Source of the DNA: Nitrospira sp.
GTDB lineage: Bacteria > Nitrospirota > Nitrospiria > Nitrospirales > Nitrospiraceae
Direction of reading: 5' to 3'
DNA length: 64,000 bases
Assembly: GCA_016715825.1 (NCBI GenBank)
Contig: JADJXO010000001.1
Coordinates: 1,053,001-1,117,000 of the forward strand
Below are positions 8,725 to 17,321 of this stretch, one piece after another (the stretch's first letter is position 1; the number at the start of each line of letters is the position of its first letter). The notes beneath the pieces were generated by a model. That model was not told the DNA's origin. It did no database searches and saw nothing but the letters and a program-made list of their open reading frames with translations. Both the position numbers and the translations under genes were made by a program.

Positions 8725-9744
8725 TTACTGCACCGGCTGATTCAACCGTTCCCAACGAGGTGACCGGGTGTTTGGGTCAACCGACCAGTAGAGAAATACG
8801 ATCTGCCCTAGAATGGAGGCCGTGCTAATGGTTCCGAGGAAGCGGCTATCCACGCTTTCCTCTCGATTGTCCCCTAACAGGAAGTAGGCATCCGGAGGAA
8901 CGACCATTGGACCGAGATGGTCCCGAACATTCCCTCTTTCCATCGGCGGGTCACTGTGCTGCACATACGGTTCCGATGCGAGGTTACCGTTCACCAACAG
9001 CTGCTGCCGACGAATCTCAATCTGATCACCTGGCAGACCGACGACTCGATGGACAAAGAGCTTCCCCTCCTCGTCCGGATAGCGATACAGAATGACGTCT
9101 CCCCGCTGAGGAGTGACCGCCTGATAGGCAGACCGATTGAGAATGACCTGATCACCAGGCAAAAGTGTCGGAACCATCGTCACATTGGAGATTTCAAACG
9201 ACTGCGATCGTGCACGTACTGCCGGCAAGAGATTGGGGAGGCGATCGGTCACAAAACTCTGTCGGAGACCTTGCACGCGTGACGAGGAGTTCAGCACCTG
9301 ATGTTCATAGTCATCGACAAGCGCTTGCGCCTCATCGAGAGAGAGGGTTCCGGTATAGTGTTCGGCGAGATGCTGTTCCCAAAAGTTGGCGGGAGCCAGA
9401 TCGAACAGCATGACTTTAAGTGATCCCTCAAAGGACTGTTTGATGCGTGTGAAGTCATCCGGCTGAAGCGGACTGGCAAGATCGGACTGCATCTCAAGTT
9501 GAGAGCTATATCCCACTACATCAGCCTGCTCCACAACCGCCTGAAAGAGTCGGTTGGAAGATACCTCTAAGTCTGCCAGTTGTTGGAAAACGCTCCTCGG
9601 TTCTTGGTCACGGTCGGGAATCGTCACCGGGGCACTGCGACAGCCACCCCACAGCCCAACACTAGCAACCACGAGGCACATCGCTGCACCATGTACCAAT
9701 CGACTGAGAAGGCGTGATTCAGATGGGAGCATGTTGCCGTTCAA
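8725..9744 (-). CDS. Lipoprotein with atypical signal peptidase I (S26) domain
   Basis: A 339-residue protein starting with a lipoprotein signal (lipobox LWGGC, cysteine at about 35). A helical region of about 110 residues resembling DUF2059 follows. The C-terminal S26 peptidase fold has PTLLPGD, RGDVILYRYP, HRVVGLPGD and GDNREESVDSR in canonical order. In ordinary bacterial signal peptidases a serine precedes the methionine of the first motif and a lysine precedes RVVGLPGD. Here these are threonine (about T189) and histidine (about H232). The histidine matches ER/SipW-type enzymes, but the threonine is unusual, so activity is uncertain. The start is TTG with GGAGGG upstream; an ATG 12 bases further in is an alternative. 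It stands alone, divergent from the metalloprotease gene. Confidence 0.82.
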   Translation of the reverse strand: MNGNMLPSESRLLSRLVHGAAMCLVVASVGLWGGCRSAPVTIPDRDQEPRSVFQQLADLEVSSNRLFQAVVEQADVVGYSSQLEMQSDLASPLQPDDFTRIKQSFEGSLKVMLFDLAPANFWEQHLAEHYTGTLSLDEAQALVDDYEHQVLNSSSRVQGLRQSFVTDRLPNLLPAVRARSQSFEISNVTMVPTLLPGDQVILNRSAYQAVTPQRGDVILYRYPDEEGKLFVHRVVGLPGDQIEIRRQQLLVNGNLASEPYVQHSDPPMERGNVRDHLGPMVVPPDAYFLLGDNREESVDSRFLGTISTASILGQIVFLYWSVDPNTRSPRWERLNQPVQ

Positions 9745-9896
9745 TCAAGACCCTCCGTTCTTAGGTCTGCCTAGGATATCGTACCCGGCCTGGATGGGAA
9801 AGACCTCGAGGTTTCGACCGATCGCACAGATCCGACCTCGGAACAGTTCGCAGAAATGGCATGGCCCCCTGTATACTAAGAGAACCAGGGAATACC

Positions 9897-10580
9897 ATGC
9901 GTCTTGTCCTACTATTACTCATGATCGGCCTCGTCATTTTTGGACCGCAACTCTGGACACGGCGGGTCTTTGCTAAATATAGTGCGCCCCGTCCTGACTA
10001 TCCGGGCACCGGAGGAGAACTGGCGCGACACCTGCTCAATCGATTCGACATGGAGCATGTGAAGGTCGAACCCACCGAGACCGGCGACCATTACGATCCG
10101 GTCATCAAAGCGGTCCGCCTGACGCCGGCCATCTTCGACGGGAAATCACTCACGGCCATTACGGTTGCCGCCCACGAGGTCGGACATGCTATTCAAGACC
10201 ACCTGGGGTACCAACCGCTTGCCGAGCGCACAAAGCTGGTGCGGGTCGCCCAGGGCGCGGAGAAGATTGGTGTGTATTTGATGATGGGAGTTCCGATCGC
10301 GGTAGGCTTAGCCAAGACTCCCGCGGCGGGCGTTCTGGTTATGGTCGCCGGGTTAGCGACGATGGGGATTTCCACGCTCGTCCACTTCATCACGCTTCCG
10401 GTCGAGTGGGATGCCAGCTTCAGACGCGCACTTCCCGTCCTCCGACAAGGGCAGTACCTATCGCCCGAAGATGAGCAAGGGGCTCGCAGTATCCTCACCG
10501 CTGCCGCCTTGACTTATGTCGCAGCCTCTCTCGCCAGCCTACTGAACCTCTGGCGCTGGATCGCCTTCCTCCGGAGATAA
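9897..10580 (+). CDS. Zinc-dependent membrane protease, YugP family
   Basis: A 227-residue membrane protein of the neutral zinc metallopeptidase 2 (YugP) family. It has an N-terminal membrane anchor, a cytoplasmic or membrane-proximal segment with the zinc motif HEVGH at residues 93-97 (AAHEVGHAIQDHLGY), then about three further hydrophobic helices. Family members are integral membrane proteases of poorly known substrate. The ATG was chosen because AGGG lies seven bases upstream and the hydrophobic anchor begins directly after it; codons further upstream are not conserved-looking. It is divergent from the S26-domain lipoprotein and convergent with the flavoprotein downstream. Confidence 0.88.
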   Translation: MRLVLLLLMIGLVIFGPQLWTRRVFAKYSAPRPDYPGTGGELARHLLNRFDMEHVKVEPTETGDHYDPVIKAVRLTPAIFDGKSLTAITVAAHEVGHAIQDHLGYQPLAERTKLVRVAQGAEKIGVYLMMGVPIAVGLAKTPAAGVLVMVAGLATMGISTLVHFITLPVEWDASFRRALPVLRQGQYLSPEDEQGARSILTAAALTYVAASLASLLNLWRWIAFLRR

Positions 10581-10599
10581 TCGCGAGATCCTCTCCGGA
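10570..10599. terminator. Inverted repeat between convergent genes
   Basis: Perfect 8-base arms TCCGGAGA and TCTCCGGA separated by 14 bases straddle the stop codon of the metalloprotease and lie just before the end of the convergent flavoprotein gene. The position suits a bidirectional terminator, but there is no T-run, so the role is inferred from position. Confidence 0.35.
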
Positions 10600-10617
10600 T
10601 GCCGTCTTCGATCCTGC

Positions 10618-11805
10618 CTAGGCATCTCCGTCACGTGCGGGCTCGTATGCCGAGCGCTTCCACGTTCGAGGCATCAGAAGGCGGAGCACGGTTCGAGGCG
10701 TGCACGTGAGCTCTTGATACTGTCGTGTTCCGGCCATCACGTCCGTCACCGCTTCACAGAGCCGCTGCCCCTGCCATGAGAAGGCCCACGATCTGAGGCG
10801 AGGAAAGTCATAGAGAAGCTTAGCCAGCTGCCTGCCCTTTTGCAGCTCGGGAAGGATCGTCTCAGTTAACGACTGTGTATACGTATATCGTACGTCCTCT
10901 TCTTCAAAACGTCCGTCGATCAAGGAATGCGCCGCCATCAGACCGCTGCGAACGGCAAACGAAATACCTTCCCCGGTCACGGGATCGGCAAATCCCGCAG
11001 CATCGCCGACCAAGAGCACTCGCTTCTCAACAAAAGGTCCCGTTCGCGGTCGGACCGGAATGACAAACCCGTGTCGTTGGACCTGAGTCGCCGAACTACA
11101 ACCAAGTCGCTCAAGGTACCGTCCCATTGTGTGTTTCAGGTCACGTCCCCGTTGCACCGTCGACAGCACGCCAACCGACAGCTGCTTGTTCTTGGGAAAT
11201 GCCCAGGCATACCCATGGGGAAGCACACCGAAATCAAATCGCGCCACACCATGAAACTTGTCCAACTGGTCCGGTGGGAGTAGTACCTCATACTCAAGCG
11301 CCGGAATCAGGACCCGCCCGTCGACCATCCCCATTTTACGAGCCACCGTGCTGAGTGCCCCATCAGCCGCGATGACAAACTTGGCCTTCATCGTGCCAAC
11401 ATTGGTAGTAACCGTAACCTCGTCGCCGCGGTGCGAGATGTCTGCGACAGCACAGCGCTGATGCACAGTAGCTCCGGCCGTTTGTGCAGCTGAGAGCAGG
11501 GCAAAATCAAACTGATCGCGCATCGTCATAGAGACGATGGGCGTTGATCGATGAGTTGTGAAGGATAATCCTTCGGGGAGAACGTTGAGCTGCGCAGTAT
11601 GACAGGCTTGTGCCACGACATGACGCACATCCAGCGGCAAGGCATGTACGGCACGCCCAATGATTCCACCGCCACAGGTCTTGTACCGCGGCAGCGCAGC
11701 CTTCTCGAGCACGGCGACCGCCACCCCTGCTCTCGCCAGTTGCCACGCAGCGGTCGATCCCGCCGGCCCACTGCCGACCACAATGACGTCATAGGAGGAG
11801 GACAT
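10618..11805 (-). CDS. Geranylgeranyl reductase family FAD oxidoreductase
   Basis: A 395-residue flavoprotein of the geranylgeranyl reductase/digeranylgeranylglycerophospholipid reductase family, which reduces isoprenoid double bonds on lipids or quinone side chains. It shows the N-terminal dinucleotide motif VGSGPAGSTAA, then KTCGGGI near residue 45, and the second FAD motif VLLVGDAAGFADPVTGEGI near residue 270. The first in-frame ATG of MSSSYDV was preferred because the FAD strand follows immediately; a codon three residues upstream is also possible. It has no membrane segments. The gene follows smbP in the same direction after a gap of about 130 bases. The physiological substrate is not evident from context. 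Confidence 0.85.
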   Translation of the reverse strand: MSSSYDVIVVGSGPAGSTAAWQLARAGVAVAVLEKAALPRYKTCGGGIIGRAVHALPLDVRHVVAQACHTAQLNVLPEGLSFTTHRSTPIVSMTMRDQFDFALLSAAQTAGATVHQRCAVADISHRGDEVTVTTNVGTMKAKFVIAADGALSTVARKMGMVDGRVLIPALEYEVLLPPDQLDKFHGVARFDFGVLPHGYAWAFPKNKQLSVGVLSTVQRGRDLKHTMGRYLERLGCSSATQVQRHGFVIPVRPRTGPFVEKRVLLVGDAAGFADPVTGEGISFAVRSGLMAAHSLIDGRFEEEDVRYTYTQSLTETILPELQKGRQLAKLLYDFPRLRSWAFSWQGQRLCEAVTDVMAGTRQYQELTCTPRTVLRLLMPRTWKRSAYEPARDGDA

Positions 11806-11937
11806 GGCCCACATGATGGAGAAGTCGAAACGCAGAACGACACCGGCAGCGACGCCTTCCCTCCATTTCGGAAGCCCGGCGAGTCACTCGGATCGTGACA
11901 GCCCACTCGTCTCCTGCAATTCTCCCACAGTCCCTAG

Positions 11938-12315
11938 CTACATCGCCGAGAGGTGCGTGACCGCGAGTTCGGCATGTTTCGTCGCCACGTCGGCATGACC
12001 CGCTTTCCCATGCTCAATGGCCTGGTTCAGCTCTGCAATCCCCTCGTCCACATGCGACGTCTTGCCCGCCTTCATGGCGTACTCCAGCGCAGCTTCCGCA
12101 CTGGTCAGAAGCGCGCCGGCATGCCCCTGTTTGCCATGGCCTACCGCTTCCTTGGCCAGCTTGAGCGCATCCTGCCGGTGCTGCTGCTCCAAGCGCACCA
12201 CATCCCGCCGTGCTCCGCCTTCGCCGAATACTGGTTGCAACGGCAACACGGTCGCCGTGATGAGGATAAACAGTGCGCTGAGTGTGGCAACTCGTGGCAT
12301 CGTATATCGCATCAT
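11938..12315 (-). CDS. Small histidine-rich metal-binding protein, SmbP-like
   Basis: A 125-residue secreted protein with a signal peptide (hydrophobic stretch ATLSALFILITATVLPL, cleavage near VFG-E). The mature part is a helical repeat in which HGK-x-GHA, HV-x-EG and KHAELAVTH units recur about every seven residues. This is the pattern of SmbP, a periplasmic copper/divalent-metal-binding four-helix protein described from ammonia-oxidising Nitrosomonas. It probably buffers copper or other metals in the periplasm. The ATG has AAAGGAG seven bases upstream. It is the first gene before the flavoprotein, with the YhhQ-like transporter upstream in the same orientation. Confidence 0.8.
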   Translation of the reverse strand: MMRYTMPRVATLSALFILITATVLPLQPVFGEGGARRDVVRLEQQHRQDALKLAKEAVGHGKQGHAGALLTSAEAALEYAMKAGKTSHVDEGIAELNQAIEHGKAGHADVATKHAELAVTHLSAM

Positions 12316-12481
12316 AGATAGGCTCCTTTCTCAAAAGGAATTGCTTCCACCCTCAGAGAACCTCTCCTTCAACGAGAGGCCGCCGGATAGCATTTACTCT
12401 CTTTCGTTTGACTCATTGTACCATGCTGACCCGCAGCACGCCCCCTTGTCTCTCCCACAGAACGACGGCAGAGGCGACGGC

Positions 12482-13213
12482 TCAGTCTTTTAACGAGAAC
12501 GGCGTGAAGTCCGTGTGCCTGTCGTACCAGTCCTCGTGCTCCTGGCGCTTCAACCACCCGACGATCGCGTAGGTCACCGGCGTGAAGAGGATCTCGATGA
12601 AGACCTTGAACGCCCAGTTGAAGGCGATGACCTTCAGCATGGTTCCGGGCTGCCAGGTCCCGATGAAGGCAATCGGATAGAACAGAGCACTGTCGACGAG
12701 CTGGCCGACCGCCGTCGAACCGATCGTACGGGTCCAGAGATGACGCCCCTCGGTCCAGACCTTCATCTTCGCCATGACGTAGCTATTCACGAAGTCGCCG
12801 CACCAGTAGGCGACGATCGACGCGGCGACGATCCGCCCCGTGCTTCCGAAGACAAGTTCCAAAGCAGGTTGGAGCTCGGCATTGAAGGGCTCGTCCGGAT
12901 CCCCCGGCATGTGGATGACGACGAGTCCCATGATCGTCGCAAAGATCATCGCGCTGAAACCCGCCCAGATGACTTTACGCGTGCGCGCGTAGCCATAGAC
13001 CTCGGTCAGCACGTCACCAAAGATGTAGGAAATCGGGAAGAAGAGATTCCCGGCGCCGAAGGTCAGCCCGAAGAGGATACAGGTCTTGCCCGGCCCGATC
13101 AGGTTCGAGCAGAGCAGCACCGTCACGAAGCCCGCCATGACGAGGTCGTAGTAGCGATAGTGACGGGGATTCGAGACGAGTTCAGGCTCGCGCGATTCGG
13201 CGGGGACGGTCAT
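12482..13213 (-). CDS. YhhQ-type queuosine precursor transporter (VUT family)
   Basis: A 243-residue inner-membrane protein with about six hydrophobic helices. It shows family hallmarks of the VUT/ECF-related YhhQ group: LLCSNLIGPGKT near the first helix, FPISYIFGDVLTEVYGYARTRK in the second (given here as one region of two motifs), AYWCGDFVNSYVMAKMK and a C-terminal FKVFIEILFTPVTYAIVGWLK. Characterised members import the queuosine precursors preQ0 or preQ1. Upstream I looked for a preQ1 riboswitch and did not see one. A GAGAGGA sequence about 13 bases before the ATG is a weak ribosome binding site. Base composition appears more GC-rich than the flanking genes, which could mean lateral acquisition. 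Confidence 0.85.
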   Translation of the reverse strand: MTVPAESREPELVSNPRHYRYYDLVMAGFVTVLLCSNLIGPGKTCILFGLTFGAGNLFFPISYIFGDVLTEVYGYARTRKVIWAGFSAMIFATIMGLVVIHMPGDPDEPFNAELQPALELVFGSTGRIVAASIVAYWCGDFVNSYVMAKMKVWTEGRHLWTRTIGSTAVGQLVDSALFYPIAFIGTWQPGTMLKVIAFNWAFKVFIEILFTPVTYAIVGWLKRQEHEDWYDRHTDFTPFSLKD

Positions 13214-13515
13214 CTGTGGACCAGGTTCCTCTCAGTCTTCGATGCATTTGCTCTAAAGTAGTGTGAAGTCGACATGGTTTTACAGCAACTAGCCATCTAC
13301 GTCAGACCAACACTAGCAAGGCATGGACGCACGCGCAGCACACAGCCGGCAAGTTCACCAGCCGTCTTAGCCCTTGCGACAAGCTCATAGAGGTCATAGA
13401 CCCGCGGCAGGGATGACGGAGTGGACGTGTTTCACGAGCCGGACGAATCAATCCTGCCCTAAAACGACAGACAACCCCTTTGCTTCTTCAGGATGTCCAA
13501 TCATTCGAGGATTGT
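13214..13515. other. Intergenic region, no gene seen
   Basis: About 300 bases between the YhhQ-like transporter start and the end of hsdR. Short open frames here lack ribosome binding sites and recognisable composition. I see no terminator hairpin with a T-run and no riboswitch motif. It marks the left boundary of the restriction/toxin island. Confidence 0.5.
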
Positions 13516-15840
13516 TCACAGGCCGCTTTGTATGTGCGGTTGATACAAATACTTCTGAAACCCAACGAAGACCGTGCTGATTTCCTCCGGCTCACCAAGG
13601 TCGGCCACGGCATCGGCAATGGCATTGTGATATCTGAGCTTCAGTAACGGTGACAGCTTGTCTTGCGCCAATTCCTCCACGCCGACTTTCACATATTGGG
13701 CAAGGACGAAATCCAAAAAGGCCTGCTGCTTGCCGTTAAAGTGAGCGCTGATCTCCACCCTGGCTCTAGCAGCCCGCTCTTCTCGTGTGAGCGGGACCAT
13801 CGCATAGGCCACATGCGCCAGCACATCGAACAGGTCGCTGTTTTCCGCATCGATGATGCGTTGCATCTCTGCCATCTGCTCGGCACCGAATCCCTTCTCG
13901 GCCAGCCCTTGTAACAGCCGGGCCCTGGTCTCCGGCACACTCCAGATGGCGCGAAGTTCCGCCTCATCGTGGAAAAACTCCGGCAGCTTGCCGAAGAGCA
14001 GTTCAAGGAATTGCTGTGCCGACATCGGTGTACCATCGGGATGCCAGAAGGTCGTCACCATCATGTGTTGGATAGTGCGGGCTTTCCCGTCTGCCAGCTT
14101 CACCTTGATGCGCTTTCTCTTCACATATTCGACAGGCTCTTCACGCACTCTATCGGCCACTGGAGGTACTGGAGGAATCGTCTTACCTTCCCGCCTTGGT
14201 TCCGGCTCGATCGGTTCCCCATCCCACTCAGGATCACTGAAGTGATGATGCACCTTCACGAAATCGTAGATCGTGAAATAATCCTTCCCGTCGTAGAGCC
14301 GCGTCCCTCGCCCGATGATCTGCTTGAACTCGATCATGGAGTTAATCGGCCGCATCAGCACGATGTTCCGAATGTTGCGAGCATCGACCCCGGTCGAGAG
14401 CTTTTGAGAGGTGGTCAGGATCGTCGGGATGGTCTTTTCGTTGTCCTGAAAGTCGCGGAGATGCTGTTCGCCGAGTTCGCCATCGTTCGCCGTCACCCGC
14501 TGGCAGTAGTTGGGATCCGTGCTCGTCTTCATCTGATTGATGAGGTCGCGCACGGCCAGGGCGTGATCCTGCGTGGCGCAAAAGACCAGCGTCTTCTCCT
14601 GTTGGTTGATCTGCCCCATGAAGATCTCAACACGCTTCTTCTCGCGCTCCTTGATCTCGATAATCTTGTTGAAGTCGCTCTCCTGGTAGCGCTTCTTCGC
14701 CTCGATCTCCCCTTCCACGAGCGTATCGTCCGGCGTGTAGACGTACTCATCAAGCGTTGTGGAGATCTGCTTCACCTTGAAGGGCGTCAAGAAGCCGTCG
14801 TTGATGCCGTCCTTGAGGGAGTAAACATAAACCGGCTCGCCGAAATAGGCATAGGTATCCACGTTGTCTTTGCGTTTGGGCGTGGCGGTCAGGCCGAGCT
14901 GCACGGCGGGCGCGAAGTATTCCAGGATGCCGCGCCAGTTGCTCTCGTCGTTGGCCCCGCCGCGATGGCATTCGTCGATGACGATGAAATCAAAGAAGTT
15001 CGGCGGATAGTCGCCGAAATAGGGTGTCTCGCCTGGACCGCTCATGAAAGTCTGGAAGATAGTGAAGAACAGACTGCCGTTCTTCGGGACTTTCCCCTTC
15101 TTCCGGATATCCTCCGGCTCAATCCGCACCAGCGCGTCCTCCGGAAAAGCAGAGAAAGCGTTGTAGGCCTGATTCGCCAGAATATTCCGGTCGGCCAGGA
15201 ACAGAATGCGCGGACGCCGTGTGGGCTCCCGACTCAAGTTCCAGCGGCTGTGAAAGAGCTTCCAAGCGATTTGAAAGGCGATGAAGGTCTTGCCGGTGCC
15301 GGTGGCCAGTGTGAGTAAAATGCGCGGCTTGCCATCAGCCATGGCCTGCATCACGCGCTCAACCGCAATGTCCTGATAGTAGCGGCTGGGATGCGACCCG
15401 CCTTTATCCTCGAACGGAACCGCAGAGAATCGATCCCGCCAGGCGTCCTGTTTGGCGAAGGTCAGGCTCCAGAGTTCTTCCGGACCGGGATAGTGCGGCA
15501 CCTCACCCTCCGTGCCGGTCTCCATATCGATGGCGTAGATGCCCTGACCGTTGGTCGAGTAGGTAAAGCGGACGGCCAGCTTCCCCGCATAGTCCTTGGC
15601 CTGCCCAACCCCTTCGGTGAGTTCTTCATCCCAGGCCTTGGCTTCAATGACCGCCAGCTTGTGGTTGCGATAGACAAGTACATAATCGGCGATGAGCGGC
15701 TTCGCGCGCCGTCCCAAGCCCTCTATGCGACCGAGTGTGATGGGATATTCACGGAGAATGCGGCTGCCCTCGACGACACCCCAACCAGCCGCCTTGAGAG
15801 CGGGATCGATGTGCTCGGCTCTGGTTTCGGCTTCGTTCAT
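13516..15840 (-). CDS. hsdR: Type I restriction enzyme R subunit (EcoEI type)
   Basis: A 774-residue motor and nuclease subunit of a type I restriction complex. The N-terminal PD-(D/E)xK nuclease shows ADYVLVYRNHKLAVIEAKAWDEE around residues 50-75. The superfamily 2 helicase core has ATGTGKT near 180, IDECHRGG near 285, LGLTATPKR near 320 and IIGRGTRLY near 510. A C-terminal EcoEI-R-like domain mediates contact with the methylase. The subunit cleaves DNA after ATP-driven translocation when the site is unmethylated. The ATG overlaps the stop of the fic gene by four bases (ATGA), so the two are translationally coupled. The gene itself looks intact, whereas hsdS and hsdM do not. Confidence 0.93.
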   Translation of the reverse strand: MNEAETRAEHIDPALKAAGWGVVEGSRILREYPITLGRIEGLGRRAKPLIADYVLVYRNHKLAVIEAKAWDEELTEGVGQAKDYAGKLAVRFTYSTNGQGIYAIDMETGTEGEVPHYPGPEELWSLTFAKQDAWRDRFSAVPFEDKGGSHPSRYYQDIAVERVMQAMADGKPRILLTLATGTGKTFIAFQIAWKLFHSRWNLSREPTRRPRILFLADRNILANQAYNAFSAFPEDALVRIEPEDIRKKGKVPKNGSLFFTIFQTFMSGPGETPYFGDYPPNFFDFIVIDECHRGGANDESNWRGILEYFAPAVQLGLTATPKRKDNVDTYAYFGEPVYVYSLKDGINDGFLTPFKVKQISTTLDEYVYTPDDTLVEGEIEAKKRYQESDFNKIIEIKEREKKRVEIFMGQINQQEKTLVFCATQDHALAVRDLINQMKTSTDPNYCQRVTANDGELGEQHLRDFQDNEKTIPTILTTSQKLSTGVDARNIRNIVLMRPINSMIEFKQIIGRGTRLYDGKDYFTIYDFVKVHHHFSDPEWDGEPIEPEPRREGKTIPPVPPVADRVREEPVEYVKRKRIKVKLADGKARTIQHMMVTTFWHPDGTPMSAQQFLELLFGKLPEFFHDEAELRAIWSVPETRARLLQGLAEKGFGAEQMAEMQRIIDAENSDLFDVLAHVAYAMVPLTREERAARARVEISAHFNGKQQAFLDFVLAQYVKVGVEELAQDKLSPLLKLRYHNAIADAVADLGEPEEISTVFVGFQKYLYQPHIQSGL

Positions 15841-16286
15841 AGCGTGTCGTTCCCACCACTGATGGCGTGGAAAATTTTCAACTTCAACGCTTCACTGTCT
15901 TCAGTGCCGCTGAGCACAGCATCCATCCATTCTCCAAGCAATTCCTTGGAGATATTGCCGGCAGCTACATGGTAGCTGATATTTTCTGACTCCCGAATGA
16001 AGGCATTGATACTGCGCAGATACCCGTTCAAGAGGAGCATCTGGGCGCAAAGGGTAATGGCGATGCGTTTGTTGCCATCCTCAAAACAATGAAACTTGCA
16101 GGCACAGAAAAATAAATGCGTGAGCTTGGCATCGAACGTCGGATAGTAGTCATCATTCTGGATGTGCTGTAGCACAGCATCCAACTTGCCGATATCCAGT
16201 TGACCTAACGATCCGCCGCCGCTGACTTCCACGGTTTTTCCGTGAATCTCAATCGCTTGCTCGACAGTTACATACACCCAGGCCAT
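15837..16286 (-). CDS. Fic/Doc-family protein
   Basis: A 149-residue single Fic domain. The active-site motif reads HCFEDGNKRIAIT at about residues 66-78, keeping the catalytic histidine and the DGNKR anion loop seen in Doc-like toxins and death-on-curing proteins. Family members transfer AMP or phosphate to target proteins. No inhibitory (S/T)xxxE(G/N) helix is obvious inside it, so an inhibitor, if one exists, would be a separate protein; the RhuM-like protein directly upstream is the only candidate nearby. Its start codon overlaps the upstream stop (TAATG) and its stop overlaps hsdR (ATGA), placing it firmly in the restriction operon. Confidence 0.85.
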   Translation of the reverse strand: MAWVYVTVEQAIEIHGKTVEVSGGGSLGQLDIGKLDAVLQHIQNDDYYPTFDAKLTHLFFCACKFHCFEDGNKRIAITLCAQMLLLNGYLRSINAFIRESENISYHVAAGNISKELLGEWMDAVLSGTEDSEALKLKIFHAISGGNDTL

Positions 16287-17311
16287 TATTCTCGTTCTTT
16301 AAGACGCTTCATCACGTCCTTCGCCTCTTCCAGACGCTCGGCCAATTCCTTGCTCTTCTCACCAAGAAACCGCTCAAACTCATCACGCTGGAGCGGAGTG
16401 ACATACTCCTGAAGCTGAAGGTGCAGGGCGTCGCGGAACGCCAGATCGCGGCTGGCCATTTTGTTGCGCGCCTTCTCAACCAACGGTTTCCAATGCGCTT
16501 GTTTTTCAAATGCCAGAAATAAGGCATCCACTTCCCAGGAAGTGAGCTTGCGCCCCTTGGCTGTAAAATCTTGTACCAACACATCTGCGAAGCCAGCTTC
16601 GTACGATGCGATGACATCCAGCACCTCCGAATAAAAGGTGTCACGGACATTGGCGCGTTTGTCCAGACGCAGCACCCGGCGATAGACCTGCGCCTTCTCA
16701 CGGAAGATGCTCACGTAAATCTTGTCCGTGTAGAGCGCATACTTGAAATTCCCCATGTCTACGCAATCCTTCAGCGCGTCCGTGAATTGTTTGCGATAGT
16801 TCTCCTCAATAAACGCAGATTGGATGAAATCTTCGTCTCGCTGATTGATGTACTTTGTCCCGCCGCCGGTACGCCGGTTGATCGTGTCGATGACGATGTC
16901 CAGAATGGCCTTGCGCAACAGTCCTGCCCGTTCGGACTCTGTCATGAGCATGGCGAGATTCAGAAAAGCTCGAAAATCAAGCACTCCAAGCCGGACCGTC
17001 TTTGTGGTGATCCCGAAATGTGTTTCGGGATCACCCATCTCCTGAATAGATATTTTCAATGATTTCAGTCGGTTGCCCGTCACCACCTCATACCCGTTTC
17101 GGGCCAGTTCTTCGGCATTCTGCTCCAAGTAATTTTCCACAGTGCGGAGCGTCACCTCGAAAAACGCCGCCACTTGTTCTTTGAGGACGACCGTCTTCCC
17201 CTCGAACGGGATACCACGGAGGCCCGCCGCCTTCTCAATTTCAGCGAGGGCATAGGGATTGTTCAGGATATTCTGCCGATCCACCGCCGAATTGGTGAGG
17301 TCTTTGTTCAT
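16286..17311 (-). CDS. RhuM-like DNA-binding protein of the restriction locus
   Basis: A 341-residue protein similar in character to RhuM/virulence-associated proteins often found inside type I restriction loci. The N-terminal part (about 35-75) holds a helix-turn-helix-like segment, KEQVAAFFEVTLRTVENYLEQ (one region). The middle includes LGVLDFRAFLNLAMLMTESERA and TGGGTKYINQRDED, and the C-terminus is a charged helix ending in ERLEEAKDVMKRLKERE. The biochemical role is not established. Tight coupling to the fic gene (TAATG overlap) suggests the pair acts together, for example as antitoxin/toxin or as a modulator of restriction. That functional link is inference. Confidence 0.7.
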   Translation of the reverse strand: MNKDLTNSAVDRQNILNNPYALAEIEKAAGLRGIPFEGKTVVLKEQVAAFFEVTLRTVENYLEQNAEELARNGYEVVTGNRLKSLKISIQEMGDPETHFGITTKTVRLGVLDFRAFLNLAMLMTESERAGLLRKAILDIVIDTINRRTGGGTKYINQRDEDFIQSAFIEENYRKQFTDALKDCVDMGNFKYALYTDKIYVSIFREKAQVYRRVLRLDKRANVRDTFYSEVLDVIASYEAGFADVLVQDFTAKGRKLTSWEVDALFLAFEKQAHWKPLVEKARNKMASRDLAFRDALHLQLQEYVTPLQRDEFERFLGEKSKELAERLEEAKDVMKRLKERE

Positions 17312-17321
17312 AGGATGATTC

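Noticed and set aside
13214..13515. Possible preQ1 riboswitch before the YhhQ-type transporter
   Set aside because: I did not find the preQ1 aptamer's stem and A-rich tail pattern in this stretch.
13969..15318. A 449-codon open frame on the + strand
   Set aside because: It is antisense to hsdR, whose helicase motifs are unmistakable; the frame is a by-product of codon bias.
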